Positions 1 to 8,752 of a DNA stretch of 64,000 nt are shown piece after piece. How positions within the stretch are numbered: position 1 is the first letter of the stretch; every line of letters starts with the position of its first letter. The notes below the pieces were generated by a model. The model saw only the letters and a program-made list of their open reading frames with translations. It made no database searches and was not told the DNA's origin. Source of the DNA: Kocuria sp. TGY1127_2. Its GTDB lineage: Bacteria; Actinomycetota; Actinomycetes; Actinomycetales; Micrococcaceae. Made by a program: the position numbers and the translations under genes. The stretch lies in assembly GCF_013394385.1 (NCBI RefSeq), contig NZ_AP022834.1, forward strand, positions 992,001 through 1,056,000, given 5' to 3'.

Positions 1-1
1 G

Positions 2-1126
2 TTCTGCGCCCTTTCGCCGAATCCTTACATCATGATGGCGAGCCGTTTCTTCCTCGGCCTGGCGGTGGGCGGTTCAACCCAGACCATTCCGACCTATATC
101 TCGGAGCTTGCCCCGAAGAACAAGCGCGGCAGCTACGTGACTTTCTTCAATATCGCGATCGGTGTAGGGATTCTGACGGCGGCACTCGTCAACTACTTCC
201 TGCGCGATGTGGAATGGCACTGGAAAATCGTTGTCGCCGCTATTCCGGCCATCGTGCTGGTGATCGGCATGATTCCGCTGCCTGAAAGCCCGCGGTGGTT
301 GGTCAGTCAGGGAGAGGTCGATACGGCGACCCAAGTGCTCGAGTGGGTTCGACCCAGTGAAAAAACCGCGAAATCGGAGATCCGTGACATCGAACGCACT
401 CGTCGTAAAGCGCAGCGGCAGGCCGCGAAGAGCGAATGGTCCGCAATGTTCACCGAGAAATGGATGCGACCAGCGATTATTGCGGGTGTCGCCGTCGCGA
501 TTTTCACGCAGATTACTGGCCTGGAGATGATGATCTATTACACGCCGACTTTGTTGACGCACGTTGGTCTGCCGTCGGATATCGGTCTCAGCATCAACGT
601 CATGGTCGGCGTGGTCTACGTCGTGATGACCGCGGTGGGTCGGTTCATCGTGGATCGCATGGGCAGGCGGACCCTCATGTTGTGGACACTGCCGTTTGCG
701 GCGCTGTGGATCTTGCTTTTCGGTATCACTCTCTCCGTTGGCGGCAACGACCCCAACCTGCCGCTCATGCTGACCTTCCTCGTGCTGTTCATGCTTTTCC
801 AAGCAGGTGGTATCCAGGTCGTGGGTTGGCTCATGGGCTCCGAACTCTATCCACTCAAGGTGCGCACTTCGGCCACGAGCCTGCACGCGATGGCACTGTG
901 GGGCTCGAACCTCTTGGTCACCTCCACGGCCTTGACACTGGTCAATTTCTTGTCGCCGGGCGGCGCGATGATGGTCTATGCGGCCCTCAACGTGATTGCG
1001 TGGATCGTGATCTACTTCCGGGTCCCCGAGACCAAGGACCGAAGTCTTGAAGACATCGAGTCCAGCCTGCGTGACGAGGAATTCCTCCCCTTGAAACGCA
1101 AGCGGCTGGCCCAGGAACGAGCCTGA
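2..1126 (+). CDS. MFS sugar porter, 5' end cut by window
   Basis: C-terminal part of a major facilitator transporter of the sugar porter family, an integral membrane protein moving sugars or polyols with protons. The frame is open from base 2, and the first visible residues (FCALSPNPYIMMASRFFLGL) are mid-protein, so the start lies upstream. Visible family marks are the RFFLGLAVGG segment of TM4, the loop motif PESPRWLV before the central cytoplasmic domain, DRMGRRTLM in the C-half, and the terminal signature PETKDRSLEDIE. About eight hydrophobic segments remain of the expected twelve. Substrate cannot be told from sequence. It stands alone: a large hairpin follows and the next gene has its own promoter. 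Confidence 0.88.
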   Translation, partial: FCALSPNPYIMMASRFFLGLAVGGSTQTIPTYISELAPKNKRGSYVTFFNIAIGVGILTAALVNYFLRDVEWHWKIVVAAIPAIVLVIGMIPLPESPRWLVSQGEVDTATQVLEWVRPSEKTAKSEIRDIERTRRKAQRQAAKSEWSAMFTEKWMRPAIIAGVAVAIFTQITGLEMMIYYTPTLLTHVGLPSDIGLSINVMVGVVYVVMTAVGRFIVDRMGRRTLMLWTLPFAALWILLFGITLSVGGNDPNLPLMLTFLVLFMLFQAGGIQVVGWLMGSELYPLKVRTSATSLHAMALWGSNLLVTSTALTLVNFLSPGGAMMVYAALNVIAWIVIYFRVPETKDRSLEDIESSLRDEEFLPLKRKRLAQERA

Positions 1127-1172
1127 GCGCACGAACGACTAAAAAGGCGCGCGTCCGCCGCAATGAGTACCC

Positions 1173-1225
1173 ACGCCCGAGGGCGCACCCGCGAGGTCAT
1201 AGCTTGTGGGAGTGGCCTCGGGCGT
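1173..1225. terminator. 53-base hairpin after the MFS gene
   Basis: Outer arms ACGCCCGAGG (1173-1182) and CCTCGGGCGT (1216-1225) pair perfectly. Inner arms CCCGCGAG (1188-1195) and CTTGTGGG (1203-1210) pair with two G-T wobbles. The 5/5 internal segment also partly pairs, leaving only two mismatches in a stem of about 23 bp with a 7-base loop. It starts 46 bases after the transporter stop. There is no T-run on either side, so it may be a weak terminator or an RNA-stabilising structure. Confidence 0.45.
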
Positions 1226-1564
1226 TGCGCATCTCGTCCGGATTCTTGAAGGGTCCCCCTGAATGTTTGCCGACGAGCGGGATCGCAGACCATTGCAATG
1301 ACATCGATTGGAGCGACTGAATAAGGCACCTTCTGCGCATTCGTCCCATTTTGGCACTCTCCGGGGCATGTTCAGGGGCTGGCCAAAGGCTTGGAGTATC
1401 CCTAAAATCCTCGACAACCATGTGGGAAAATATGGACAACAGTGGGTTTGTGTGGCACGCCATTTCCCTCCATTTCGGGCATATTGCCGGGGAATGAACG
1501 ATTGTTGCCATTGAAAGAAACTTATCCTTATATGAAATTTCGCCCGTGGTGGAAGGAAAAAACG

Positions 1565-1593
1565 TTGACCGTGAGTTGCTATGTGGTTAGGTT
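1565..1593 (+). promoter_or_regulatory. candidate promoter of the DUF2382 gene
   Basis: TTGACC (1565-1570) and TAGGTT (1588-1593) are separated by 17 bases, a standard housekeeping-sigma layout, about 75 bases before the ATG at 1670. The surrounding sequence is A/T-rich relative to the neighbourhood. Confidence 0.4.
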
Positions 1594-1669
1594 GTTTATA
1601 TAGCTCGGAATCACTTGGTTTCGAATTGGATTGGTAATTCAACCGACCAGCGATCAGAAGGTAGTGACC

Positions 1670-2632
1670 ATGACTAATAACCAGAACATTGAGTCCCTGC
1701 GCAACAGCACAGTTTACGGAAACAACGGCGACAAGATCGGCAAGGTCGGGGAGATTTATCTCGACGACCAGACCAACGAGCCGACGTTCGCTACGGTCAA
1801 TACCGGCCTCTTCGGTTCCAAGGAAACCTTTGTGCCCTTGAACCAAGCCCGCGCTTCCGATGACGGCCTGACGGTTCCTTATGACAAGGATTTCGTCAAA
1901 GATGCCCCGAACATCGATGACGACGGTTCGTTGACCCCCGAGGAAGAGCAGCGTATCTACGAGTACTACTCGCTGGACGGCAGCAACTCGGGACGAGACA
2001 ACAGTGGCAACGCCGATGCCCAGCGTGGGCAGGCAGGTAATCGGACAGGCCAGGAGCATGGCAATGCGGCGGCCGGTACTGCTGCCGCTGGAACGGCTGC
2101 GGCCGGAACTGCGGCAGCAGGTACGGTGAATGGGCGTGAGGATACCCAGGCCGGGACCGGTCGCCACAGCAATGGACAGGCTGAGGCCCAGACGCGAGGC
2201 GGAACCGCGGACCAGGCCGCAACCGGCCGTCACGGTGCTGCCGACAACGACGTAGTGGCTCACGAGGAGCGGCTCGAGGCAACAGACCAGACCGAGCGCC
2301 GTGAGACGGGTCAGGTGCGACTCCGCAAGCACGTCAAGACGGACACCGAAACCGTTGAGGTCCCGGTTCGACACGAAGAGGTTCAGGTCGAGCGCACCAA
2401 GATCGATCCGGACTCCGCAGAGGCCCGCCAAGCGGCCGATGGCAACGAGTTCGGTAAGGACGAGGAGGTCACGGTGACCGCATACGAAGAACGTCCTGTC
2501 GTCGACACCGAGACCGTTGCGACCGAGCGAGTCTCTCTCAATAAGCAGGCCCGTGAGGACACCGAGACCGTATCCGGGCAGGTCCGCAAGGAAGAAATCG
2601 AAGTTGATGAAGAAGGCAATCGTCGTGACTGA
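1670..2632 (+). CDS. PRC-barrel and DUF2382 stress-type protein
   Basis: 320-residue soluble protein. Residues about 1-110 form a PRC-barrel domain (VYGNNGDKIGKVGEIYLDD). A flexible Ala/Gly/Thr linker with four AAAGT repeats follows, then a C-terminal DUF2382 (YsnF/AvaK-type) domain with charged repeats such as RLRKHVKTDTETVEVPVRHE. Proteins of this architecture are common in actinobacteria and cyanobacteria and are often stress-induced; the molecular function is unknown. I chose ATG 1670 (MTNNQNIESL) over the TTG at 1631 because AAGGTAG lies just upstream of it and the PRC fold begins soon after. Single gene with its own promoter. A 524-residue frame on the opposite strand is a shadow. Confidence 0.9.
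   Translation: MTNNQNIESLRNSTVYGNNGDKIGKVGEIYLDDQTNEPTFATVNTGLFGSKETFVPLNQARASDDGLTVPYDKDFVKDAPNIDDDGSLTPEEEQRIYEYYSLDGSNSGRDNSGNADAQRGQAGNRTGQEHGNAAAGTAAAGTAAAGTAAAGTVNGREDTQAGTGRHSNGQAEAQTRGGTADQAATGRHGAADNDVVAHEERLEATDQTERRETGQVRLRKHVKTDTETVEVPVRHEEVQVERTKIDPDSAEARQAADGNEFGKDEEVTVTAYEERPVVDTETVATERVSLNKQAREDTETVSGQVRKEEIEVDEEGNRRD
2066..2125 (+). repeat. four in-frame AAAGT coding repeats
   Basis: Four consecutive 15-base units each encode Ala-Ala-Ala-Gly-Thr in the linker of the DUF2382 protein. Synonymous codons differ between units, so the DNA is not a simple slippage tract. Confidence 0.8.
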
Positions 2633-2752
2633 TATCGGATGATTGGCATGACAGATGCCCCGAGCGTTGCGAAGGCGATGTTCGGGGCATCTTTGCATCA
2701 ACCGGTTCCGCACGGTACCTCGTGCAGCTTCCGGGCGCAGACGGAAAACAAA

Positions 2753-2790
2753 GAGGCTCCCCGGAACGCTTTCGCGTTCCGGGGAGCCTC
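2753..2790 (-). terminator. intrinsic terminator of icd
   Basis: A perfect 17-bp stem (2753-2769 with 2774-2790) with a 4-base loop lies 16 bases past the icd stop. On the minus strand it is followed by TTTGTTTTCC. It may also stop transcripts of the DUF2382 gene coming from the left. Confidence 0.88.
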
Positions 2791-2806
2791 TCAGATCAGC
2801 GGACCG

Positions 2807-5029
2807 TTACTTGGTCAACTGCGCCAGAATCCCATTGAGGGTTTCTGAAGGTCGCATTACGGCGTCCGCCTTTGCGTCCTGTGGCCAGTAGTAACCGCCC
2901 AGATCCACCGAAGAGCCCTGGACATCCAAAAGCTCCTGGGCGATCTTGTCCTCGTTGGACTTGAGCTGTTCGGCGATTCCCGCGAACAATTCCGCGAGGT
3001 CCTTGTCGCGACTCTGACGGGACAGTTCCTCCGCCCAGTATGTCGCCAGGTAAAAGTGGCTGCCTCGGTTGTCGAGTTCACCCACCTTGCGGGACGGGGA
3101 CTTGTTCTCTTCGAGGAAGGTGCCCGTAGCGGCATCGAGCGTCTCCGCAAGAATACGGGCCCTATCGTTATCGGTCGTGCTGGCGAGGTGCTCGAAGGAC
3201 GCGGCCAAAGCGAGGAACTCACCGAGGGAATCCCAGCGCAAATGGTTCTCCGAAACCAGCTGCTGAACGTGCTTGGGAGCCGAGCCACCCGCGCCGGTTT
3301 CGAATAGTCCACCGCCGTTGATCAGCGGAACGATCGAGAGCATCTTGGCGGAGGTTCCCAGTTCCAGGATGGGGAACAGGTCCGTCAGATAATCGCGGAG
3401 TACGTTTCCGGTAACGGAAATCGTATCCAGGCCCTGACGGATCCGATCGATAGAGAACTTGGTCGCATCGATGGGGGAGAGGATGCGGATATCCAGCCCG
3501 TCCGTGTCTTCCGCTTCGAGGTACTCGTTGACCTTCTTGATCAGGTTGGTGTCGTGAGCGCGTTCTGAATCCAGCCAGAACACGGCCGGAGTCCCGGACT
3601 CGCGGGAGCGACGAACTGCGAGCTTGACCCAATCGCGAACCGCGACATCCTTGGTCTGGCAAGCGCGCCAGATGTCTCCGCCTTCCACGTTGTGGGACAA
3701 CAGGACTTCGCCCGCAGAGTTCAGGACTTCGACGACGCCCTTCCCCTCAATCTCGAAGGTCTTATCGTGAGAACCGTATTCCTCGGCCTTCTGCGCCATG
3801 AGCCCCACGTTCGGGACGGATCCCATGGTCGTGGGGTCGAAGGCGCCGTTCTCGCGGCAATCCTCGATGACGGCCTGGTAGACGCCGGCGTACGAGGAAT
3901 CGGGAAGGACAGCGAGCGTGTCGTGTTCGTCGTCATCGGCACCCCACATGTGGCCGGACGTGCGAATCATGGCCGGCATCGAGGCGTCGACGATCACATC
4001 CGACGGTACGTGCAGGTTGGTGATTCCCTTACGAGAATCGACCATGGCCAGCGACGGTCCTTCTTCCAGGCCGCGCTCGATGCCTTCCTTGACGCCCTTC
4101 GCGGTGTCCTCGTCAAGGAGATCCAAACCGTTGAGGATCGAAGCCAGGCCGTTGTTCGGAGAAAGTCCGGCTTCGGTGAGCTTGTCACCATAGGTCTCGA
4201 AAACGTCGGGGAAATAGGCCTTCACGGCGTGGCCGAACAGGATGGGGTCGGAAACCTTCATCATCGTCGCTTTGAGGTGTACGGAGAAGAGCACGTTCTC
4301 TTCACGCGCGCGAGCGACCTGGGCGGCAAGGAACTCGTCCAAAGCGGCCGCGCTCATCACGGTGGAATCGACAATCTCGTCCTTGAGGACTTTCAATCCG
4401 TCCTTGAGGATCTTCTCCGAACCGTCATCAGCAGTGAAACGGATGGTCAGGGTGTCATCCGAAGGCAGGATCACGGACTTCTCATTGGACTTGAAGTCCT
4501 TATCGCCCATTGTTGCAACGTTGGTCTTCGAATCCTTCGACCAAGCCCCCATGGTGTGCGGGTTCTTCCGCGCGTAGTTCTTCACGGACAGAGGTGCGCG
4601 ACGGTCCGAGTTGCCCTCACGGAGGACGGGGTTCACCGCCGAACCCTTGACTCGGTCGTAGCGCCGGCGAGCATCGGCGTCGGCCTCGGATTTGACCTCG
4701 TCCGGGTAGTCCGGGAGGTCGTAACCATCTGCCTGGAGCTCCTTGATGGCCGCCTTGAGCTGCGGAACCGATGCCGAGATATTCGGCAACTTGATGATGT
4801 TGGCCTCGGGCGTCTTGGCGAGGTCGCCGAGTTCGGCCAGGGCATCATTGACCCGCTGGTCATCGGGAAGCACATCGTTGAACTGGGCAATGATGCGCCC
4901 GGCCAGCGAGATATCGCGGGTTTCCACCGCGACCCCGGCGCTGTTCGCGTATGCCTCGACGATCGGCTTGAAAGAATAGGTCGCCAGCAACGGCGCTTCG
5001 TCGGTATGGGTGTAAATGATTTTCGACAT
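2807..5029 (-). CDS. icd: NADP-dependent isocitrate dehydrogenase, monomeric
   Basis: 740-residue enzyme of the monomeric IDH-II family. It oxidatively decarboxylates isocitrate to 2-oxoglutarate with NADP in the TCA cycle, in the cytoplasm. The length and the N-terminus [20 protein letters not shown] are typical. Family segments such as [20 protein letters not shown] (substrate region), [20 protein letters not shown] and [10 protein letters not shown] are present. The ATG at 5029 is preferred over the upstream in-frame start at 5074 because family members begin at MSKI. It is monocistronic, with a strong terminator directly downstream. gltA, the preceding TCA step, is also in this window but not linked. 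Confidence 0.96.
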   Translation of the reverse strand: MSKIIYTHTDEAPLLATYSFKPIVEAYANSAGVAVETRDISLAGRIIAQFNDVLPDDQRVNDALAELGDLAKTPEANIIKLPNISASVPQLKAAIKELQADGYDLPDYPDEVKSEADADARRRYDRVKGSAVNPVLREGNSDRRAPLSVKNYARKNPHTMGAWSKDSKTNVATMGDKDFKSNEKSVILPSDDTLTIRFTADDGSEKILKDGLKVLKDEIVDSTVMSAAALDEFLAAQVARAREENVLFSVHLKATMMKVSDPILFGHAVKAYFPDVFETYGDKLTEAGLSPNNGLASILNGLDLLDEDTAKGVKEGIERGLEEGPSLAMVDSRKGITNLHVPSDVIVDASMPAMIRTSGHMWGADDDEHDTLAVLPDSSYAGVYQAVIEDCRENGAFDPTTMGSVPNVGLMAQKAEEYGSHDKTFEIEGKGVVEVLNSAGEVLLSHNVEGGDIWRACQTKDVAVRDWVKLAVRRSRESGTPAVFWLDSERAHDTNLIKKVNEYLEAEDTDGLDIRILSPIDATKFSIDRIRQGLDTISVTGNVLRDYLTDLFPILELGTSAKMLSIVPLINGGGLFETGAGGSAPKHVQQLVSENHLRWDSLGEFLALAASFEHLASTTDNDRARILAETLDAATGTFLEENKSPSRKVGELDNRGSHFYLATYWAEELSRQSRDKDLAELFAGIAEQLKSNEDKIAQELLDVQGSSVDLGGYYWPQDAKADAVMRPSETLNGILAQLTK

Positions 5030-5165
5030 GGGTTTTCGGCGTACTCCCTGCTTGATTTCGCGGGTTATTTCCACTGGCCAATATACCGGACGTGCCGGTG
5101 CTCACCTCCGAGATGACCTAACGTCCTTCTTCCTTCCCGGAACACAAGCGGATAGCCTCCGGAAT

Positions 5166-5513
5166 ATGACGATTCACCACATCAACCGCGTGTACGAGAG
5201 TCTGTAACCCGGACGGCACACGGATCCTGGTGGCCTGGAGGCGGCCGCGCGGGATCACACGCAAGGACGCCGCCATCGAGCAGTGAGGGAAAGACCGTTC
5301 CCCTTCCACTGGCCTGCGCACAAGGTTCGGTCATGACCCGGAAAAAACTCGAGGAGTTCGCGAAATAATATCGGACGGACTGGACAACAACGACCCTACG
5401 CAACAAGTACTCAAAGAGCTGCCGAAGGTTGAGGTCGTGACGCTTGTCTGCGGGACCAAAGACGACGAACACCATCACCGGTCCTCTTGAGGGATTATTC
5501 GTCCGAACAGTAA
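5166..5513 (+). pseudogene. decayed DUF488 (YeaO-like) gene
   Basis: Pieces of a DUF488-family protein lie in order but in different frames. MTIHHINRVYESL (5166-5204) matches the family N-terminus and runs into TAA. NPDGTRILVAWRRPRGITRK plus DAAIEQ follows one frame over and ends in TGA (5284), where the family has Trp. The same frame then gives STGLRTRFGHDPEK, with KLEEFAK in a second frame and DNNDPTQQVLKELPKVEVV and VCGTKDDEHHH after it. VLLRDYSSEQ ends at TAA 5511-5513. At least three frameshifts and one or two nonsense changes are needed, plus drift at the conserved DRLWPRG motif (AWRRPRG). The intact family is about 115-120 residues, matching this length. Sequencing error could explain one lesion but hardly all. 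Confidence 0.8.
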
Positions 5514-5589
5514 GGGCTCGCTATCGGGCAATGGATTACGGCGGCGGCACGGTTTCGTCTCGCCGCGGGGACGAACCTAAACTTGGCTC

Positions 5590-6027
5590 ATGCCACGAAT
5601 AACCGTTTCCGCAGTCGTCATGAGGGATATCCAGGGAAGGGTTCTGACCGTTCGCAAACGCGGCACCAGTTCCTTCATGTTCCCCGGAGGAAAACCAGAG
5701 ACCGGTGAAGAGCCGCGTGCGGCCGCGGTACGTGAAGTCCGGGAGGAGCTCGGCGTCGATATTGCTCCACATGAGCTCGAAGTCCTCGGCCGCTGGGAAA
5801 CACAAGCAGCCAATGAAGCCGGCCACGAACTCGTGGCACATGTTTTCGATTGGGTCCGTTCGCCTGAGTATGTGGTTCGGACGCCGATCTTTCCGCTCGC
5901 GGAAATCGAAGAATTGCGGTGGAGCGTGCCTGCCGACTCTCTGGCCGAGCCCGACATTGCACCCCTCACACGAGATTGTGTATTTCCGCTACTGGCTTCC
6001 ACGGAACGAAGCGAGCTGGGACGTTAG
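5590..6027 (+). CDS. Nudix hydrolase
   Basis: 145-residue Nudix protein, probably cleaving a nucleoside diphosphate derivative, possibly a MutT-like sanitising role. The Nudix box is complete: G-x5-E-x7-REVREEL within residues about 36-58 (starting GGKPETGEEP). The N-terminus MPRITVSAVVMRDIQGRVL is the usual first strand. The substrate cannot be deduced. The start has only a weak ribosome binding site. It follows the DUF488 pseudogene and stands alone. Confidence 0.85.
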   Translation: MPRITVSAVVMRDIQGRVLTVRKRGTSSFMFPGGKPETGEEPRAAAVREVREELGVDIAPHELEVLGRWETQAANEAGHELVAHVFDWVRSPEYVVRTPIFPLAEIEELRWSVPADSLAEPDIAPLTRDCVFPLLASTERSELGR

Positions 6028-6253
6028 CCCAGGAATTCGTGACTTTATTCGATCAAGTGCGGGAAGGGACAGATTCAGGTAGGCCGTACTGACCCGGATA
6101 AATAGGCCGCTCCCCTCAGAATGTCCCCCGCGACGGGCCTGTTCGGCCACTTTTGCAGAATAGGAAACATCGTCATATCCTATTCATTTCGGTAAAAAAT
6201 CATGACTCTATTGACCGAATTCTGGTGAGCTTTGTCTTACTGGACGTGAAACA

Positions 6254-6276
6254 GTTAACTCCGGATAATTGGGTGT
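6254..6276 (+). promoter_or_regulatory. possible stress-sigma promoter
   Basis: GTTAAC (6254-6259) and GGGTGT (6271-6276), 11 bases apart, lie about 35 bases before the DUF1540 gene. They resemble the GTTT...GGGTAT layout of SigB-type promoters, but the spacer is a little short. Confidence 0.25.
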
Positions 6277-6309
6277 GAAATACCTCATTCATCGAAAGGG
6301 ATGATCGCC

Positions 6310-6597
6310 ATGTCCGTCATGACAGATGTCACCGAATGCACTGTTTCAAATTGCTCGTTCAATCACGATGGTTGCACTGCCTTTGCTGTGACCATCACGG
6401 GCGAACCGCAGGATGCCAGTTGCGGAACTTTCATCTCCTTGGACGCCGATGGTGGCTTGCCCCGGGCTCAAGCGCATGTCGGAGCTTGCCAGCGGATCGA
6501 ATGCATCTTCAACAAAGACCTCATGTGTGGGGCGGAGTCAGTCAAAGTCGGTTCTGCGACTTCCGGAGCGGACTGCTTGACCTACCGACCGGCCTGA
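6310..6597 (+). CDS. DUF1540 cysteine-rich protein
   Basis: 95-residue protein with two similar Cys clusters: CTVSNCSFNHDGCTAF near residue 10 and CQRIECIFNKDLMCGAE near residue 60. Further Cys residues are in ASCGTF and ADCLTY. The C-x4-C-x-F pattern is the hallmark of DUF1540, thought to bind a metal; function unknown. Of the two ATGs, 6310 is preferred because AAAGGGA (6296-6302) is correctly spaced for it and too close to 6301. Single gene behind a possible stress promoter. Confidence 0.8.
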   Translation: MSVMTDVTECTVSNCSFNHDGCTAFAVTITGEPQDASCGTFISLDADGGLPRAQAHVGACQRIECIFNKDLMCGAESVKVGSATSGADCLTYRPA

Positions 6598-6746
6598 TCG
6601 GGCGGAGGAGCGTCCGTCACCCGTGACGCGTGGTGAGAAATCTGCAATCCGACGGGCGAATCCGTAGCGGTATTCCAGCCCGGATGAACTGACTCGATCC
6701 TCTCGTGTGCAGACCGGCCGAAAAAGGGAATACGCCGACCCTGCAC

Positions 6747-6787
6747 ATCTGCCCCGCCTCGCATCATGAATGCGAGGCGGGGCAGAT
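6747..6787 (-). terminator. hairpin downstream of pgi
   Basis: A perfect 18-bp stem (6747-6764 with 6770-6787) with a 5-base loop lies 23 bases past the pgi stop. No immediate T-run follows on either strand; on the minus strand a CCCTTTTT stretch comes about 17 bases later. Probably the end of the pgi transcript. Confidence 0.6.
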
Positions 6788-6809
6788 CGCGTGAGGAGTC
6801 GCTCGGGCT

Positions 6810-8492
6810 CTACTTGTCTCTGTGGTTGAGGTAGTACGAAATCAACGAACGCGTTGAGGAATCCTCTTTGGCGACCGCGTCGGCATCTCCTCCGACGGCG
6901 GGGGCAAGATCTTGGGCAAGTTGCTTTCCCAGCTCGACGCCCCACTGATCGAATGAGTCGATTCCCCAGACGGTCCCTTCGACAAAAGTGATGTGCTCGT
7001 AGAGGGCAATCAATTGACCTAGAACAGAAGGCGTCAGCGCTGGTGCCATCACGGAGGTCGTGGGCCGGTTGCCCGAGAATACCCGAGCGGGAACGACGGA
7101 CTCGTCGGTGCCCTCGGCTCGAACTTCTTCCTCTGTCTTCCCGAAAGCCAGGGCCTTGGTCTGGGCGAAGAAATTGGCGAGAAAAAGCTCATGGACGTCG
7201 GTCTTGCCGTCCTTGGTCGGGTGACTCGGATTCGCGAACGCGATGAAATCGGCAGGGATCACGCGGGTGCCCTGGTGGATCAACTGGTAGAAGGCGTGCT
7301 GGCCATTGGTGCCGGGCTCGCCCCAGAAAATCTCGCCGGTCTGGGTGGTCACGGGGGATCCGTCCCAGCGAACGGATTTTCCGTTCGATTCCATGGTCAA
7401 CTGCTGCAGATAAGCTGGGAAGCGGTGAAGATGCTGGTCATAGGGGAGAACCGCGTGCGAGGCGGCACCGAAGAAATTCACATACCAAACGTTGAGCAAT
7501 CCCATGAGCAATGGAAGGTTCTTCTCCGCCGGTGCCGAACGGAAATGCTCGTCCATCGCGTGGAAACCGGATAAGAACTCCTCGAACACGTCCGGGCCGA
7601 GCACCACGGCCAGAGAGGTTCCGATCGCGGAATCCACGGAGTAGCGGCCGCCGACCCAATTCCAGAAACCGAACGCGTTCTTTGGGTCGATCCCAAAAGC
7701 TTCTACCTTGTCTAGGGCAGTGGACACGGCCACGAAGTGGCGGGCCACGGCCTCGGTGTCTTCGGCGTCCGAGAGTGCACCTGATTCTCGCAGGGCCTCG
7801 AGCAGCCAGGTGCGGCACACACGGGCGTTGGTGAGGGTTTCCAGGGTGCCGAATGTTTTGGAGGCGACGATGAACAACGTTGTCTCGGGATCCAAATCCG
7901 CTACCGTTTCGGCTGCATCAGTGGGATCGATATTGGAGATGAATCGAGCGGTCAGACCGTCCTGTGCATACGTCCTGAGTGCTTCATAGGCCATGACAGG
8001 GCCCAGGTCCGAGCCGCCGATGCCGATATTGACCACCGTCTCGATGGGGCGACCGGTGATCCCGGTCCACTCACCGGACCGCACGCGATCGGCGAAATCG
8101 TAGACCTTGGCGAGGACTTCATGCACGTCCTGGTCGATGTCTTGTCCATCGACCTCGAGCATCGGCGCGGCTCCATTGGGGCGACGCAACGCCGTGTGCA
8201 GGACAGCGCGGTCCTCCGTCACGTTGATGTGTTCGCCGGCAAACATCGCGTCACGACGCTCCTCGACACCCGCCTGTTCCGCAAGTTTGAGAAGCAACCG
8301 GCGGGTTTCGCTCGTCAAGAGGTTCTTGGAGAGATCCGCGACGAGATCGCCGGCGGTGAGGGTGAACTCCTCCGCGCGCTGGGGGTCTTGGTCGAACCAT
8401 TCTCTGAGATCGGGCTCGAGGACCGCATGATGCCGGGTCAGTTCTTTCCAGGCTTCGGTGGACGTGATGTCGGGAATCTGTGATGCACTCAT
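6810..8492 (-). CDS. pgi: glucose-6-phosphate isomerase
   Basis: 560-residue cytoplasmic enzyme interconverting glucose-6-P and fructose-6-P in glycolysis and gluconeogenesis. Family marks: [12 protein letters not shown] in the sugar-phosphate binding region, [38 protein letters not shown], and the C-terminal signature [14 protein letters not shown]. Length is typical. The start at 8492 (MSASQIPD) is preferred over 8501 because AGGAG lies 10 bases before it but only 1 base before the upstream Met. Divergent from the BCCT transporter gene; single cistron. Confidence 0.96.
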   Translation of the reverse strand: MSASQIPDITSTEAWKELTRHHAVLEPDLREWFDQDPQRAEEFTLTAGDLVADLSKNLLTSETRRLLLKLAEQAGVEERRDAMFAGEHINVTEDRAVLHTALRRPNGAAPMLEVDGQDIDQDVHEVLAKVYDFADRVRSGEWTGITGRPIETVVNIGIGGSDLGPVMAYEALRTYAQDGLTARFISNIDPTDAAETVADLDPETTLFIVASKTFGTLETLTNARVCRTWLLEALRESGALSDAEDTEAVARHFVAVSTALDKVEAFGIDPKNAFGFWNWVGGRYSVDSAIGTSLAVVLGPDVFEEFLSGFHAMDEHFRSAPAEKNLPLLMGLLNVWYVNFFGAASHAVLPYDQHLHRFPAYLQQLTMESNGKSVRWDGSPVTTQTGEIFWGEPGTNGQHAFYQLIHQGTRVIPADFIAFANPSHPTKDGKTDVHELFLANFFAQTKALAFGKTEEEVRAEGTDESVVPARVFSGNRPTTSVMAPALTPSVLGQLIALYEHITFVEGTVWGIDSFDQWGVELGKQLAQDLAPAVGGDADAVAKEDSSTRSLISYYLNHRDK

Positions 8493-8752
8493 GGTTTCCA
8501 TTCTCCTATGCCGGGCCGGGATATTCCATAGCGTTCCGGTGCCGAACCGAAGGGATCATTGCACACGGTTGGCGTCTCGAATCGGTCCAGTTGGTCAACG
8601 GTTCAAAAGATTGATTAGGCTATAAATAAGTGTGCTTGCTTTTCGGGCCGCTACTGCGAAGGCATGTGTGTGACTTTGTAGATACGAGCAGTTGGCGGAC
8701 CGCTGTCTGCGCACGACACGCATCACTAAATGAGGTACAGAACGAGGATTGC

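Larger units (their letters stand above)
1127..1669. other. intergenic region with hairpin and promoter
   Basis: About 540 bases without a convincing gene. It holds a long near-perfect hairpin at 1173-1225 and a candidate promoter at 1565-1593 for the DUF2382 gene. Short frames on both strands show no recognisable domain or good ribosome binding site. One minus frame (1197-1511) ends with a protein-like stretch, but nothing in it can be assigned. Confidence 0.5.

Noticed and set aside
2066-2125. AAAGT repeats as a phase-variation tract
   Set aside because: Units differ in synonymous codons and are 15 bases long, so slippage would stay in frame and is unlikely.
1139-2713. 524-residue open frame on the minus strand across the DUF2382 gene
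   Set aside because: It lies opposite a gene with a clear PRC-barrel and DUF2382 domain; its sequence is low-complexity and matches no family I know.
3692-5116. 474-residue plus-strand frame opposite icd
   Set aside because: Antisense to a complete isocitrate dehydrogenase; Arg/Gly/Val-rich shadow due to codon bias.
6310-6597. Metallothionein assignment for the Cys-rich protein
   Set aside because: Cys spacing and flanking hydrophobic residues fit DUF1540; Cys content is too low for a metallothionein.
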